From the NCBI GenBank assembly GCA_014381795.1, contig JACNKY010000268.1, positions 1 to 6,263 on the forward strand: DNA of 6,263 bases, in the 5' to 3' direction. The notes beneath the pieces are model-generated. The model was not told the DNA's origin and did no database searches. It saw only the letters and a program-made list of their open reading frames with translations. The stretch is from Pseudomonadota bacterium (GTDB lineage Bacteria > SAR324 > NAC60-12). Positions 1-6,070 of this stretch are shown piece by piece. Positions within the stretch are counted from its first letter, which is position 1; each line of letters opens with the position of its first letter. Both the position numbers and the translations under genes were made by a program.

Positions 1-362
1 AGGCGGTGAAAAAATGAAATGGACTTTAGTCTTTCAGACTTTCAGACTGGTGCGTTATGAATTTTTGCAAACAATATCATCTAGAACGTTCCGAATCGCA
101 TAAAATTAATCTTAAGGAAGGAATCAAGGAAAGCTTGTGGATAGGAATGAGTTCTGGGCTAAAGAAAGTAACGAAACTGTGATCGAGGATATTCAACTAT
201 CTTTGAGGTTTATTGAAAATAGTGGATTCTCCTGTTTATAAAAAATCTACACATGAATATAATAAGAATCTGATTTGCAAAGTGTGAAATGATAACGGAT
301 GATTATCTGCAGATTTTATATGAATATTGAAAATAAATAATAAAATTAAAATAAGGTATTAA
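1..362. other. AT-rich region without an intact gene
   Basis: No intact gene is visible here. An 8-base unit, CTTTCAGA, is repeated twice in tandem at 31-46. Frames at 57-182 and 116-241 overlap out of phase and may be pieces of one decayed gene (see the entry at 116-241). Just before the methyltransferase gene, AATCTG at 267-272 can pair with CAGATT at 310-315, and inside it GATAA at 291-295 can pair with TTATC at 303-307. This nested weak hairpin would lie in the leader of that gene if transcription starts further upstream. I could not pick a convincing promoter: TTGCAA at 275-280 has only a poor -10 partner (GATGAT, 298-303). Confidence 0.5.
116..241 (+). pseudogene. Possible decayed C-terminal end of a gene, unrecognised (faint Rieske oxygenase look)
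   Basis: This open frame has no start codon and runs for 41 residues to a TAA at 239-241. It reads like real protein (KLVDRNEFWAKESNET, then IEDIQLSLRFIENSGF), with mixed polar and hydrophobic spacing. The end, with an acidic stretch, then IQ, then SGF near the terminus, faintly recalls the C-terminal tail of Rieske ring-hydroxylating oxygenase alpha subunits. That resemblance is from memory and weak. A second frame (57-182) overlaps it, which would fit a frameshift near 116-120. The alternative is chance open sequence. The frame ends 121 bases before the methyltransferase gene on the same strand, so the two could once have been neighbours in an operon. Confidence 0.2.
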
Positions 363-1277
363 ATGACAGATATAGCATTTCTTGATGGTGGTCTTGGGCA
401 AGAAATTCATAAACGATCAAATAATGATGCCCATCCCCTCTGGTCAGTTAAGGTAATGTTTGATCAGCCAAATATTGTTACAAAAGTTCATAGTGATTTT
501 ATTCAGAGTGGTGCGCGTGTAATTTGTTTGAATACTTACACTGCTACCCAATCAAGGATGACACTAAATGGATTTGGTGAGCAGTTGGAAATTGCCCATA
601 AGACCGCAATAAAACTTGCTAAACAAAGCATCAAAGAGTCATCTGTAAAAGATGATTCAGTTCAAATAGCTGGCTGTCTACCTCCTCTTATTGCAAGTTA
701 TGTCGCAGAAGTAAGCAAGGACTATAATAATTCATTGGATGACTATCGTCAGCTAGTTGATTTTCAAAAAGATGGTGTTGATCTTTTCCTGATTGAAACA
801 ATGTCAAATATCGATGAGGCACTTGCTGCTCTTGCTGCTGTAAATGAAGTAAATAAACCAGCCTTTGTTTCCTTTACTATTTCTGATGATTTGTCAAATA
901 AACTCCGATCAGGGGAAGATCTAAGGGATGCTATTAACATACTATTAAATAAAAAACCAAATGGTATTATGCTTAATTGTTCATCACCTGAGGCAATTAC
1001 AAATGCAATGTCAATAATGAGTGAACTTAGCATCCCCTTTGGTGCTCTCGGTAATGGCTTTACCTCTATCTCAGCTTTAACACCAGGTTCAACAGTTGAT
1101 AATTTATCAGCACGCAAAGATTTATCCCCCAAAGTTTATGCTGACTTTGCACGCCAATGGATTGACGCAGGAGCAACCATCATAGGAGGATGTTGTGAAA
1201 TTGGACCTGAACATATAGACTTTCTTTGTCAAAGTCTTAAAGAGGATGGACATAGACTTACAATTCTGCCTGTTTAG
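363..1277 (+). CDS. Homocysteine S-methyltransferase family protein (MmuM/BHMT-like)
   Basis: A zinc-dependent cytoplasmic enzyme that should move a methyl group to the sulfur of homocysteine to form methionine. The 304 residues match the length of single-domain members of this family (E. coli MmuM is about 310). Visible motifs are the N-terminal DGGLGQE (8-14), ICLNTY (54-59), IET (144-146), LNC with Cys206, and GGCC with Cys277 and Cys278. Cys206, Cys277 and Cys278 correspond to the three zinc ligands of human BHMT (Cys217, 299, 300), so the enzyme should be active. The methyl donor (S-methylmethionine, glycine betaine or another onium compound) cannot be told from the sequence. The ATG is preceded by a weak AAGG (353-356) at a 6-base gap. 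The gene is much more AT-rich than the genes to the right: two sampled 60-base lines are 38% and 27% GC. No neighbour clearly shares its pathway. Confidence 0.93.
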   Translation: MTDIAFLDGGLGQEIHKRSNNDAHPLWSVKVMFDQPNIVTKVHSDFIQSGARVICLNTYTATQSRMTLNGFGEQLEIAHKTAIKLAKQSIKESSVKDDSVQIAGCLPPLIASYVAEVSKDYNNSLDDYRQLVDFQKDGVDLFLIETMSNIDEALAALAAVNEVNKPAFVSFTISDDLSNKLRSGEDLRDAINILLNKKPNGIMLNCSSPEAITNAMSIMSELSIPFGALGNGFTSISALTPGSTVDNLSARKDLSPKVYADFARQWIDAGATIIGGCCEIGPEHIDFLCQSLKEDGHRLTILPV

Positions 1278-1321
1278 TTACAAGTGCTATCTTAGTAAAA
1301 GTTAACTTTTCTCACTCAAGC

Positions 1322-1557
1322 TTACCAGTTGCTCTTTGAGAGATTTTTCCAGCCTATTAATGTTTTACGAGCTTGACTTTCTAAGAAGTCACAGCTAGCT
1401 ACAGCAAGTTTTGCTGATATCACTGAAACAGTGCCATTAACTTCGCCATGAAAATATTCAAAAGATGATGAATCAAAGCCATTGATGGCATAAGAGAAAG
1501 GTATTTACCTAAGAGCACTTGAATTGCAGGTGGTTCGTCATTGTTTCTCAGCCTGCC
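1322..1557 (-). pseudogene. Frameshifted remnant of an unrecognised protein
   Basis: Reading the minus strand from 1557 gives GRLRNNDEPPAIQVLLGKY. A change of frame near 1504 then continues for 60 residues (IPFSYAINGFDSSSFEYFHG and on through SVISAKLAVASCDFLESQAR) to a TAA at 1322-1324. The two parts join naturally across one frameshift, and both look like folded-protein sequence, ending in an amphipathic helix. A TAA lies directly before the first part (1558-1560) and there is no start codon or ribosome binding site, so the N-terminus is lost. I do not recognise the family. It has the same orientation as the DUF606 gene that ends 103 bases upstream of it and may once have been its downstream neighbour. 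It is a C-terminal relic, not a working gene. Confidence 0.5.
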
Positions 1558-1660
1558 TTATAAATCAGAAATCTGATCCTTAAATAATTCTTAACCTTCA
1601 GGGGATAATAACTGAAAGAACCAGATGCAGAGCAGCAATACTAATTTGCTAAAAAAGGAA

Positions 1661-2116
1661 CTATCCTCGGACAGACATAAAAACACCTATTGCCATTAAT
1701 GCAATTCCAACAAATCGTTGTGCTGAAATCGGATGATATGCAGCGCCCAACAAACTGAAATGGTCAATGATTGCCATAGAAATAATTTGTCCTAACAGCA
1801 CAAACGCAACGGCATTTCCAACACCGAATTTAGGTGCAATCCAAGTCATACCAAGTACATAGAAGACAACAAACAATCCGCCCAGATAGTTATAAAATGG
1901 GATTGAACTCTCCACAACCAGATTAGGAATTTTCCCCGACAAAAGCATCACCCCAAGGCAGGCGAAAATGCCTACCGATAATGCAATAATTGCAGCCAGT
2001 ACCGGATTTTGAAGTCTTGCTCCAAGATTTCCATTCAAAGCCGCAAAAACCGGAATTCCCAAACCCACCACGAGCATAAAGGCTGCATAAAATATTGGAT
2101 GGTCTAACACGTTCAT
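1661..2116 (-). CDS. DMT superfamily transporter, DUF606/YdcZ family
   Basis: A small inner-membrane protein of 151 residues, the usual length for single DUF606 (YdcZ) proteins, a branch of the drug/metabolite transporter superfamily. Five hydrophobic segments can be seen at about 8-27, 37-59, 72-94, 100-118 and 133-149. Short polar links include the NGNLGARLQNP stretch (28-38), which is typical of the family, and LLGQ (107-110) within the fourth helix. The substrate is unknown, and many relatives work as pairs, but no partner is present here. The ATG at 2114-2116 is preceded by a weak GAAAG ribosome binding site. The gene is transcribed away from the GAF-cyclase relic and towards the methyltransferase gene. 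Confidence in the family is high and in transport function moderate. Confidence 0.85.
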   Translation of the reverse strand: MNVLDHPIFYAAFMLVVGLGIPVFAALNGNLGARLQNPVLAAIIALSVGIFACLGVMLLSGKIPNLVVESSIPFYNYLGGLFVVFYVLGMTWIAPKFGVGNAVAFVLLGQIISMAIIDHFSLLGAAYHPISAQRFVGIALMAIGVFMSVRG

Positions 2117-2130
2117 ATATTTATTCTTTC

Positions 2131-2158
2131 AACATATGTTTTTATTTCCTAAATTATA
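2131..2158 (-). promoter_or_regulatory. Candidate -10 box and palindrome upstream of the DUF606 gene
   Basis: On the minus strand, a perfect TATAAT (plus-strand ATTATA at 2153-2158) lies 36 bases before the ATG of the DUF606 gene, a reasonable position for a -10 box. No good -35 box is found 16-18 bases upstream, so it would be weak or need an activator. Between it and the ribosome binding site is a perfect 10-base palindrome, AACATATGTT (2131-2140), a possible operator half-site pair. Both are common motifs in AT-rich DNA. Confidence 0.28.
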
Positions 2159-2307
2159 TGCAATAGCTGGGACAATTTTGGATATTGCTGAGTGGTAAAG
2201 CCTATTTCTTATAAAACAAACCGATTGATGTCATATCTTGTGTTCTCCTAAACTACTTATCCGAAACCAAGAGAAACACCTACTCATCCTCCTCTCAGTT
2301 ACATGTC

Positions 2308-2861
2308 ATGACTAGTGAATTAAAACAAGAAGATTTGGAGCAAGTCCAAAAACTGTGCAAGGAAGCGTGGATTGTTCCCGTTAACAATCCCACGAATGAG
2401 GATTTTCGAATAAAGGAATTGAAAAGTCTGGGGATGCTGGAAAAGGATTTGGAGAAAGATTGAGGCTACTCATCCTTAACCGAAGTGGTAACCTACCTGA
2501 CCGGATGTAAACTCTGTTTCATTAACATTTTGGGTTCGGCAGTTCAACGCTGTAAAGTCGCCTACGGGTTAGCAAGGAAGAAATAATAAGTATACCGTGG
2601 AAAATACGCATCGGTATCCATTCTGGACCGTTGATTGCGGGTACATCTGGTAAAGCATTCGACATTTGGGGTGCTGCGGTTAACATTGCCTCCTGCATAG
2701 AAAGCAACAGCGAACCTGACAAAATTCACATTTCAGAGAAGACAAAGGATTATCTGGAAGGGGTCGGTCAACTGACTTCTCGTGGAAAAATCTCACTTAA
2801 AGGCAAGAGTGTCCTGGAGTACCTTTTTTCTGGAATCACCCAATTCATGAGATTAACATAA
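2308..2861 (+). pseudogene. Relic of a GAF domain-class III nucleotide cyclase protein
   Basis: An ATG at 2308 opens a 51-codon frame whose end (NEDFRIKELKSLGMLEKDLE) matches the linker and first helix of many N-terminal GAF domains. A TGA stops it at 2461-2463, but the same frame goes on in GAF-like style (YSSLTEVVTYLTGCKLCFIN, then ILGS and KVAYGL) to a double TAA at 2584-2589. A second frame (2556-2861) then carries the C-terminal half of a class III cyclase domain: WKIRIGIHSGPLIAG, FDIWGAAVNIAS, KIHISE, then RGKISLKGK. The rest of the GAF domain and the first half of the cyclase domain, with both metal-binding aspartates, are missing. The base-specifying Asp of DIWG and the Asn of VNIAS remain, but the usual following Arg is Cys (VNIASCIES). 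No ribosome binding site precedes the ATG. The relic shows that the lineage had a GAF-regulated cyclase. Confidence 0.8.
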
Positions 2862-3001
2862 ATACTAAGTCACCAAACCCTTTAGAATAGAAAGCTATTT
2901 AGAGAACTATTTTGACAATTTATTAGGCATCTATCAGTCCTGATATTCATCTCAGAACTAACGCCTCTTATTTAAGCTATTCCAACAAAGAACAAATCCA
3001 A

Positions 3002-3030
3002 TTTACTTATTTGATAAAAGACTCTATAAT
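3002..3030 (+). promoter_or_regulatory. Candidate sigma-70-type promoter for the dehydrogenase-transporter operon
   Basis: TTTACT (3002-3007) and a perfect TATAAT (3025-3030) are 17 bases apart, the ideal spacing; the -35 box matches TTGACA at four of six positions. Transcription would start near 3037 and leave a leader of about 255 bases before the dehydrogenase ATG. It is the best promoter match seen in this spacer, but AT-rich DNA gives such matches by chance. Confidence 0.4.
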
Positions 3031-3042
3031 TACTAACTTAAT

Positions 3043-3089
3043 AATAACTCAGCTATCCATAATATTTTAATTCTATTGAGTGAGTTATT
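3043..3089 (+). repeat. 9-bp inverted repeat in the dehydrogenase leader
   Basis: AATAACTCA (3043-3051) is perfectly complementary to TGAGTTATT (3081-3089), with 29 bases between. It begins about 13 bases after the candidate -10 box, so it would lie at the very start of the transcript. The right arm runs into a short T-rich stretch, so it could act as a weak terminator or attenuator, or the two arms could be operator half-sites. The stem is AT-rich and would be weak as RNA. Confidence 0.35.
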
Positions 3090-3291
3090 TTGGGTTACGA
3101 ATGGGGGGTATATTTACATATAGTTAATTATTTATTATGTAATATAAGTAACTTTATACCTAAATGTGGATGACTCTCCTTCCTCCAGCCTTCCGATCCA
3201 GGTCTTCCAAAATTATCCATCTTATTTACGTAAGAAATATTTTATGCTGATGGCAGGCATGACTTTTCAATAATCTCAAATAAAAAATCAA

Positions 3292-4050
3292 ATGGAACTT
3301 AAAGATAAAGTAGTTATTGTAACCGGCGCTGCTCAGGGGCTGGGTCGTCAATTCGCATTGGCTTGCGCAGATAACGGAATGAAGGTCGCACTTGCAGATA
3401 TGAATCCGGAAACCCTGGAAAAAACCCGCAAGGATTGTGAAGACATAGGAGTCGAAGCACGCGGTTACGAATTAAACGTTACACAGGAAGTAGAAGTTGA
3501 GGCGGTTTATTCACAGGTGGTAAGTGATTTTGGTACACTTGACGCCACAATCAATAACGCCGGAATTTTGCGTGACGGACTCCTCGTTAAAGTTAAGGAA
3601 GGCAAAGTTCAAAAATTCTCCATGTCCAAATGGCAGGCTGTGATTGACACAAATCTTACCGGTGTTTTTCTTTGTGCCCGCGAAGCCGCAGCTCATTTTG
3701 TGGAACAGAAAAAACCTGGAGTGATCATCAATATTACCAGTGTCGCCCGTTCCGGAAATTTTGGACAAAGCAATTATTCCGCGGCTAAAGCAGGAGTTTC
3801 TGCGATGACAGTTTTGTGGGCTCAGGAACTGGCACAGCACGGAATCCGGGTAGCAGCAATTGCTCCAGGATTTACTGCGACAGAGATGGTCGTTTCTCTG
3901 CGTGAAGAAATCAAAGAGAACTTTGTAAAAAGTATTCCTCTTCGTCGTTTTGCGGAGCCGAGCGAAATGTCAGATGGAGCGCTTTTCATCCTCAAAAATG
4001 ATTACTACAGCGGACGTGTACTGGAAATAGACGGTGGAGTCCGAATTTGA
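3292..4050 (+). CDS. Short-chain dehydrogenase/reductase, FabG-like
   Basis: A classical SDR of 252 residues, a cytoplasmic NAD(P)-dependent oxidoreductase acting on a hydroxyl or keto group. The Rossmann glycine motif is TGAAQGLG (11-18), and NNAG is at 88-91. The catalytic residues are Asn121 (in DTNLTG), Ser150, Tyr162 and Lys166 (YSAAK), followed by PG at 192-193. Asp36 at the end of the second beta strand favours NAD(H) over NADP(H). The segment LLVKVKEGKVQKFSMSKWQ (97-115) is longer than in FabG itself and marks a subgroup whose substrate I do not know. All key residues are present, so it should be active. The ATG at 3292 is the first in-frame start after a TAA at 3271; no Shine-Dalgarno sequence precedes it. 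The gene overlaps the transporter gene by four bases, which suggests that the two act on related compounds. Confidence 0.92.
   Translation: MELKDKVVIVTGAAQGLGRQFALACADNGMKVALADMNPETLEKTRKDCEDIGVEARGYELNVTQEVEVEAVYSQVVSDFGTLDATINNAGILRDGLLVKVKEGKVQKFSMSKWQAVIDTNLTGVFLCAREAAAHFVEQKKPGVIINITSVARSGNFGQSNYSAAKAGVSAMTVLWAQELAQHGIRVAAIAPGFTATEMVVSLREEIKENFVKSIPLRRFAEPSEMSDGALFILKNDYYSGRVLEIDGGVRI
4036..4039 (+). promoter_or_regulatory. Ribosome binding site deciding the TTG start of the transporter gene
   Basis: GGAG lies seven bases before TTG at 4047, inside the end of the dehydrogenase gene. This supports TTG (4047-4049) as the start, overlapping the TGA at 4048-4050. A second in-frame TTG at 4056 is less well spaced. 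The first in-frame ATG (codon 38) would remove the first membrane helix. Confidence 0.6.
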
Positions 4051-4940
4051 GTCATTTGTCAAGTGGGTCCCAAAACGCACTGCTTTACATCGTAACAGTA
4101 CTGATTTGGGGTTCAAGCTGGTTGGCCATTAAGTACCAGCTTGGCTCAGTTGATCCGATGGTCTCGGTGGCATATCGTTTCCTGCTTGCTTCAGGAATAT
4201 CCTGGCTCTATTGCCGATTATCCAGACGTTCAATGCGTTACAGTATGCGTGATCACGGATTCATGTTTCTGCAGGGTACAAGTCTATTTGCTCTCAATTA
4301 TTGGCTGTTTTATCTCTCCGAACTAACGCTCACCAGCGGTTTGGCAGCAGTTATCTTTAGCACCATCGTTGTGATGAATACTGTGAATGGTGTCATTTTT
4401 TTGAAAAACCGTTTGGAATTACGTGTGGTGGGCGGTGCAGGACTTGGGCTTTTGGGAATAATGCTCGTTTTCTGGCCGGAAGTTACCGATTTTGAATCCG
4501 GAAGTGAAAATTTGTTTGCTGCGGCTTTAGCTGTCCTGGCTACACTCCTGGCTTCGGTAGGAAATATAGCCTCTGCTAGAAATCAACGCGAAGGGATTCC
4601 GGTTGTGCAGGCCAATACTTTCGGCATGACCTACGGAGCACTGTTGATGCTAGGCTTGTCGTGGGCCACCGGACGTGAATTTACTTTTGAAATGACACTG
4701 CCTTACGTCAGTTCGCTGGTCTTTCTCTCTGTTTTTGCTTCAATCATTGCGTTTTGGACATACCTCACACTCCTCGGTCGTGTTGGGGTGGAACGTGCCG
4801 CTTACTCAACTTTGATTTTTCCTTTGGTAGCGTTGGGATTTTCGACAGTTTTCGAGGATTACCAGTGGACGGCTTATGCCGTAATCGGTATTTTACTGAT
4901 TCTCACCGGAAACCTGTTGATTCTCAAACGATCTGCATAA
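4047..4940 (+). CDS. EamA-family DMT transporter (ten-helix, RhaT/YdcZ-unrelated branch)
   Basis: An inner-membrane transporter of 297 residues, the standard length for EamA proteins, made of two repeated five-helix halves. Hydrophobic segments are seen near 11-30, 38-56, 71-90, 97-118, 127-144, 155-176, 189-206, 218-238, 247-268 and 272-293. The start of the first repeat, IWGSSWLAIKY (20-30), and YRFLLAS (43-49) are typical of the family. The second half has FWTYLTLLGRVGVERAAYST (236-255), matching the family's usual Y-x-L...G-x-x-x-A-A pattern. Known members mostly export metabolites such as amino acids, but the substrate cannot be predicted. The start is TTG, coupled by a 4-base overlap to the dehydrogenase stop codon, so the two should be made together; export of the dehydrogenase's product or a precursor is a reasonable guess. 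It is not related in sequence to the small DUF606 protein in this window beyond the shared superfamily. Confidence 0.9.
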   Translation: MSHLSSGSQNALLYIVTVLIWGSSWLAIKYQLGSVDPMVSVAYRFLLASGISWLYCRLSRRSMRYSMRDHGFMFLQGTSLFALNYWLFYLSELTLTSGLAAVIFSTIVVMNTVNGVIFLKNRLELRVVGGAGLGLLGIMLVFWPEVTDFESGSENLFAAALAVLATLLASVGNIASARNQREGIPVVQANTFGMTYGALLMLGLSWATGREFTFEMTLPYVSSLVFLSVFASIIAFWTYLTLLGRVGVERAAYSTLIFPLVALGFSTVFEDYQWTAYAVIGILLILTGNLLILKRSA

Positions 4941-4953
4941 ATCTATTCCTGCT

Positions 4954-4992
4954 GGATTGGAATAATTCAGATGAGTGCAGCTATTCTAATCC
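4954..4992. terminator. Hairpin between convergent genes, possible bidirectional terminator
   Basis: GGATTGGAATA (4954-4964) pairs with TATTCTAATCC (4982-4992) over 11 bases with one G-U pair and a 17-base loop. It sits between the ends of the transporter and deaminase genes, where a shared terminator is expected. Neither side has a clear T tract, so intrinsic termination is uncertain. Confidence 0.4.
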
Positions 4993-5001
4993 GCTTAATA
5001 A

Positions 5002-6015
5002 TTATTGACTCTGTTTTGCTGCAAATTCATCGATTTTTTGTAAATGGTAGTCGATTGAATCTTGGGGCAGAAAACTGGCACGAAAGCCGTTTTTCGCAAT
5101 TTCTATTAAATCTTCCCGACTTAAATTTAAGCCCTTTTGCGTGGCCAGAAAATTATCATTCATGTAACCGCCAAAATATGCTGGATCATCAGAATTTATG
5201 GTTACGCAGAGTCCGGCATCAAGCATTTCCTTGAGGTTGTGATCTTCCATTTTATCGAAAACACGTAACTTGGTATTTGAAAGTGGACAGACGGTAAGAG
5301 GCATATTATCTTTTAGCAGACGCTCCACCAGTTGTTTGTCTTCTGTACAGCGTACCCCGTGGTCAATTCGGGAAACTCCGAGTAAATCCAAGGCTTGCCA
5401 AATGTATTCCGGAGGTCCTTCCTCGCCGGCATGCGCCACTTTCCGAAGCCCCTCTTCAGAGGCCTTTGCAAATACACGTTCAAAAATTTCCGGAGGAAAA
5501 CCGACTTCCGCGGAATCAAGTCCTACACCTTCAATCCAACCTCTGAACGGCAGTGCTTCCGCTAAAGTCGCTAGAGCGGCTTCTTCACTCAGGTGACGTA
5601 AGAAACAAAGTATCAGACACGAAGTAATGCCGAATTCCTGTTTGGCTTGTTCCAGGGCTTTGTGAATTCCTGTGACCACTGTTCGCATGGGAACTCCGCG
5701 GTCAGTATGTGTCTGTGGATCAAAGAAAATTTCGGCATGTTTCACATTATCGCGGTGTACCCTTTCCAGATAAGCCCAGGTCAGATCAAAGAAATCCTCT
5801 GTATGCAAGAGCACTCCCGCGCCTGCATAGTAAATATCCAAAAAAGACTGTAAATCACTGAATTCATATGCCGCACGCACTTCTTCTACAGAGGAAAACG
5901 GCAACTCAACCTGGTTACGCTCCGCCAGTTCAAACATCAATTCCGGTTCCAGTGAGCCTTCGATGTGCAAATGCAATTCTGCTTTTGGAAGTTTTTTGAT
6001 AAATTCTTCAATCAT
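5002..6015 (-). CDS. add: Adenosine/adenine deaminase family protein, probably adenine deaminase (type 2)
   Basis: A cytoplasmic zinc-dependent amidohydrolase of purine salvage, 337 residues, normal for the family. Motifs run in the usual order: [14 protein letters not shown] (12-25) with metal ligands His15 and His17; HAGEE with ligand His195 and proton donor Glu198; RIDHG with His219; CPLSN (243-247); and [11 protein letters not shown] (274-284) with ligand Asp276 and substrate-binding Asp277. The [10 protein letters not shown] form is the one I know from bacterial adenine deaminases of this family (such as Pseudomonas aeruginosa PA0148), while true adenosine deaminases usually have NTDDP. 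So deamination of adenine to hypoxanthine is more likely, although databases often name such genes adenosine deaminase (add). A strong ribosome binding site supports the ATG at 6013-6015. It converges on the transporter gene and is transcribed alone here. All catalytic residues are present. Confidence 0.93.
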   Translation of the reverse strand: MIEEFIKKLPKAELHLHIEGSLEPELMFELAERNQVELPFSSVEEVRAAYEFSDLQSFLDIYYAGAGVLLHTEDFFDLTWAYLERVHRDNVKHAEIFFDPQTHTDRGVPMRTVVTGIHKALEQAKQEFGITSCLILCFLRHLSEEAALATLAEALPFRGWIEGVGLDSAEVGFPPEIFERVFAKASEEGLRKVAHAGEEGPPEYIWQALDLLGVSRIDHGVRCTEDKQLVERLLKDNMPLTVCPLSNTKLRVFDKMEDHNLKEMLDAGLCVTINSDDPAYFGGYMNDNFLATQKGLNLSREDLIEIAKNGFRASFLPQDSIDYHLQKIDEFAAKQSQ

Positions 6016-6020
6016 CGTTT

Positions 6021-6026
6021 CTCCTT
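6021..6026 (-). promoter_or_regulatory. Strong ribosome binding site of the deaminase gene
   Basis: On the minus strand AAGGAG stands five bases before the ATG. It is the best Shine-Dalgarno sequence in the window and fixes the deaminase start. It also shows that this genome uses ordinary Shine-Dalgarno initiation for at least some genes. Confidence 0.8.
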
Positions 6027-6051
6027 CTGATGGTTACTAATTACAAACATG

Positions 6052-6070
6052 CAATAAATTGTCTTTATTG
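6052..6070 (-). promoter_or_regulatory. 7-5-7 palindrome upstream of the deaminase gene, candidate operator
   Basis: CAATAAA (6052-6058) and TTTATTG (6064-6070) form a perfect inverted repeat with a 5-base centre, 36 bases upstream of the deaminase ATG. The size and symmetry fit a site for a dimeric helix-turn-helix repressor, and the place fits the promoter or early leader. As RNA it could form a weak 7-bp hairpin. I did not find a clear -35/-10 pair beside it, and AT-rich palindromes arise by chance. Confidence 0.35.

Larger units (their letters stand above)
2862..3291. other. AT-rich intergenic spacer upstream of the dehydrogenase gene
   Basis: This 430-base stretch holds no convincing gene on either strand. 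It contains the candidate promoter (3002-3030) and inverted repeat (3043-3089) listed separately, and a run of six G at 3103-3108. A more GC-rich patch at 3179-3210 is open for about 30 codons in more than one frame, none with a ribosome binding site or recognisable sequence. It may be another scrap of old coding DNA. No Shine-Dalgarno sequence is seen just before the dehydrogenase ATG; the leader there is A-rich. Confidence 0.5.

Noticed and set aside
31..46. CTTTCAGA tandem repeat as a phase-variation tract
   Set aside because: Only two copies and no gene start nearby that a slip would switch.
57..182. A 41-residue ORF starting at ATG 57
   Set aside because: It has no ribosome binding site or recognisable motif; the overlapping frame at 116-241 looks more like protein.
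764..1132. Long open frame antisense to the methyltransferase gene
   Set aside because: The sense strand has a full set of zinc-site motifs; the antisense product is serine-rich and family-less.
1297..1310. AAAAGTTAACTTTT palindrome after the methyltransferase gene as a terminator
   Set aside because: The stem would be five nearly all A-T pairs, too weak for an intrinsic terminator, and no long T tract follows.
2308..2463. A stand-alone 51-residue small protein
   Set aside because: Its end matches the start of a GAF domain, and similar sequence continues in frame after the stop, so it is better read as part of the relic. It also lacks a ribosome binding site.
2461..2463. Recoded TGA (readthrough or selenocysteine) inside the GAF part
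   Set aside because: The frame soon ends at a double TAA, and the rest of the GAF and half of the cyclase domain are missing, so readthrough would not restore a working protein.
3128..3250. Short ORFs of 28-30 residues on both strands (3164-3250 + and 3128-3220 -)
   Set aside because: They overlap each other on opposite strands, have no ribosome binding site and no recognisable sequence.
3511..3840. Open frame antisense to the dehydrogenase gene
   Set aside because: The sense strand encodes the SDR catalytic core here; the antisense product shows no domain.
5270..5596. Open frame antisense to the deaminase gene, 108 codons
   Set aside because: Serine-rich shadow of the deaminase catalytic region, with no motif of its own.
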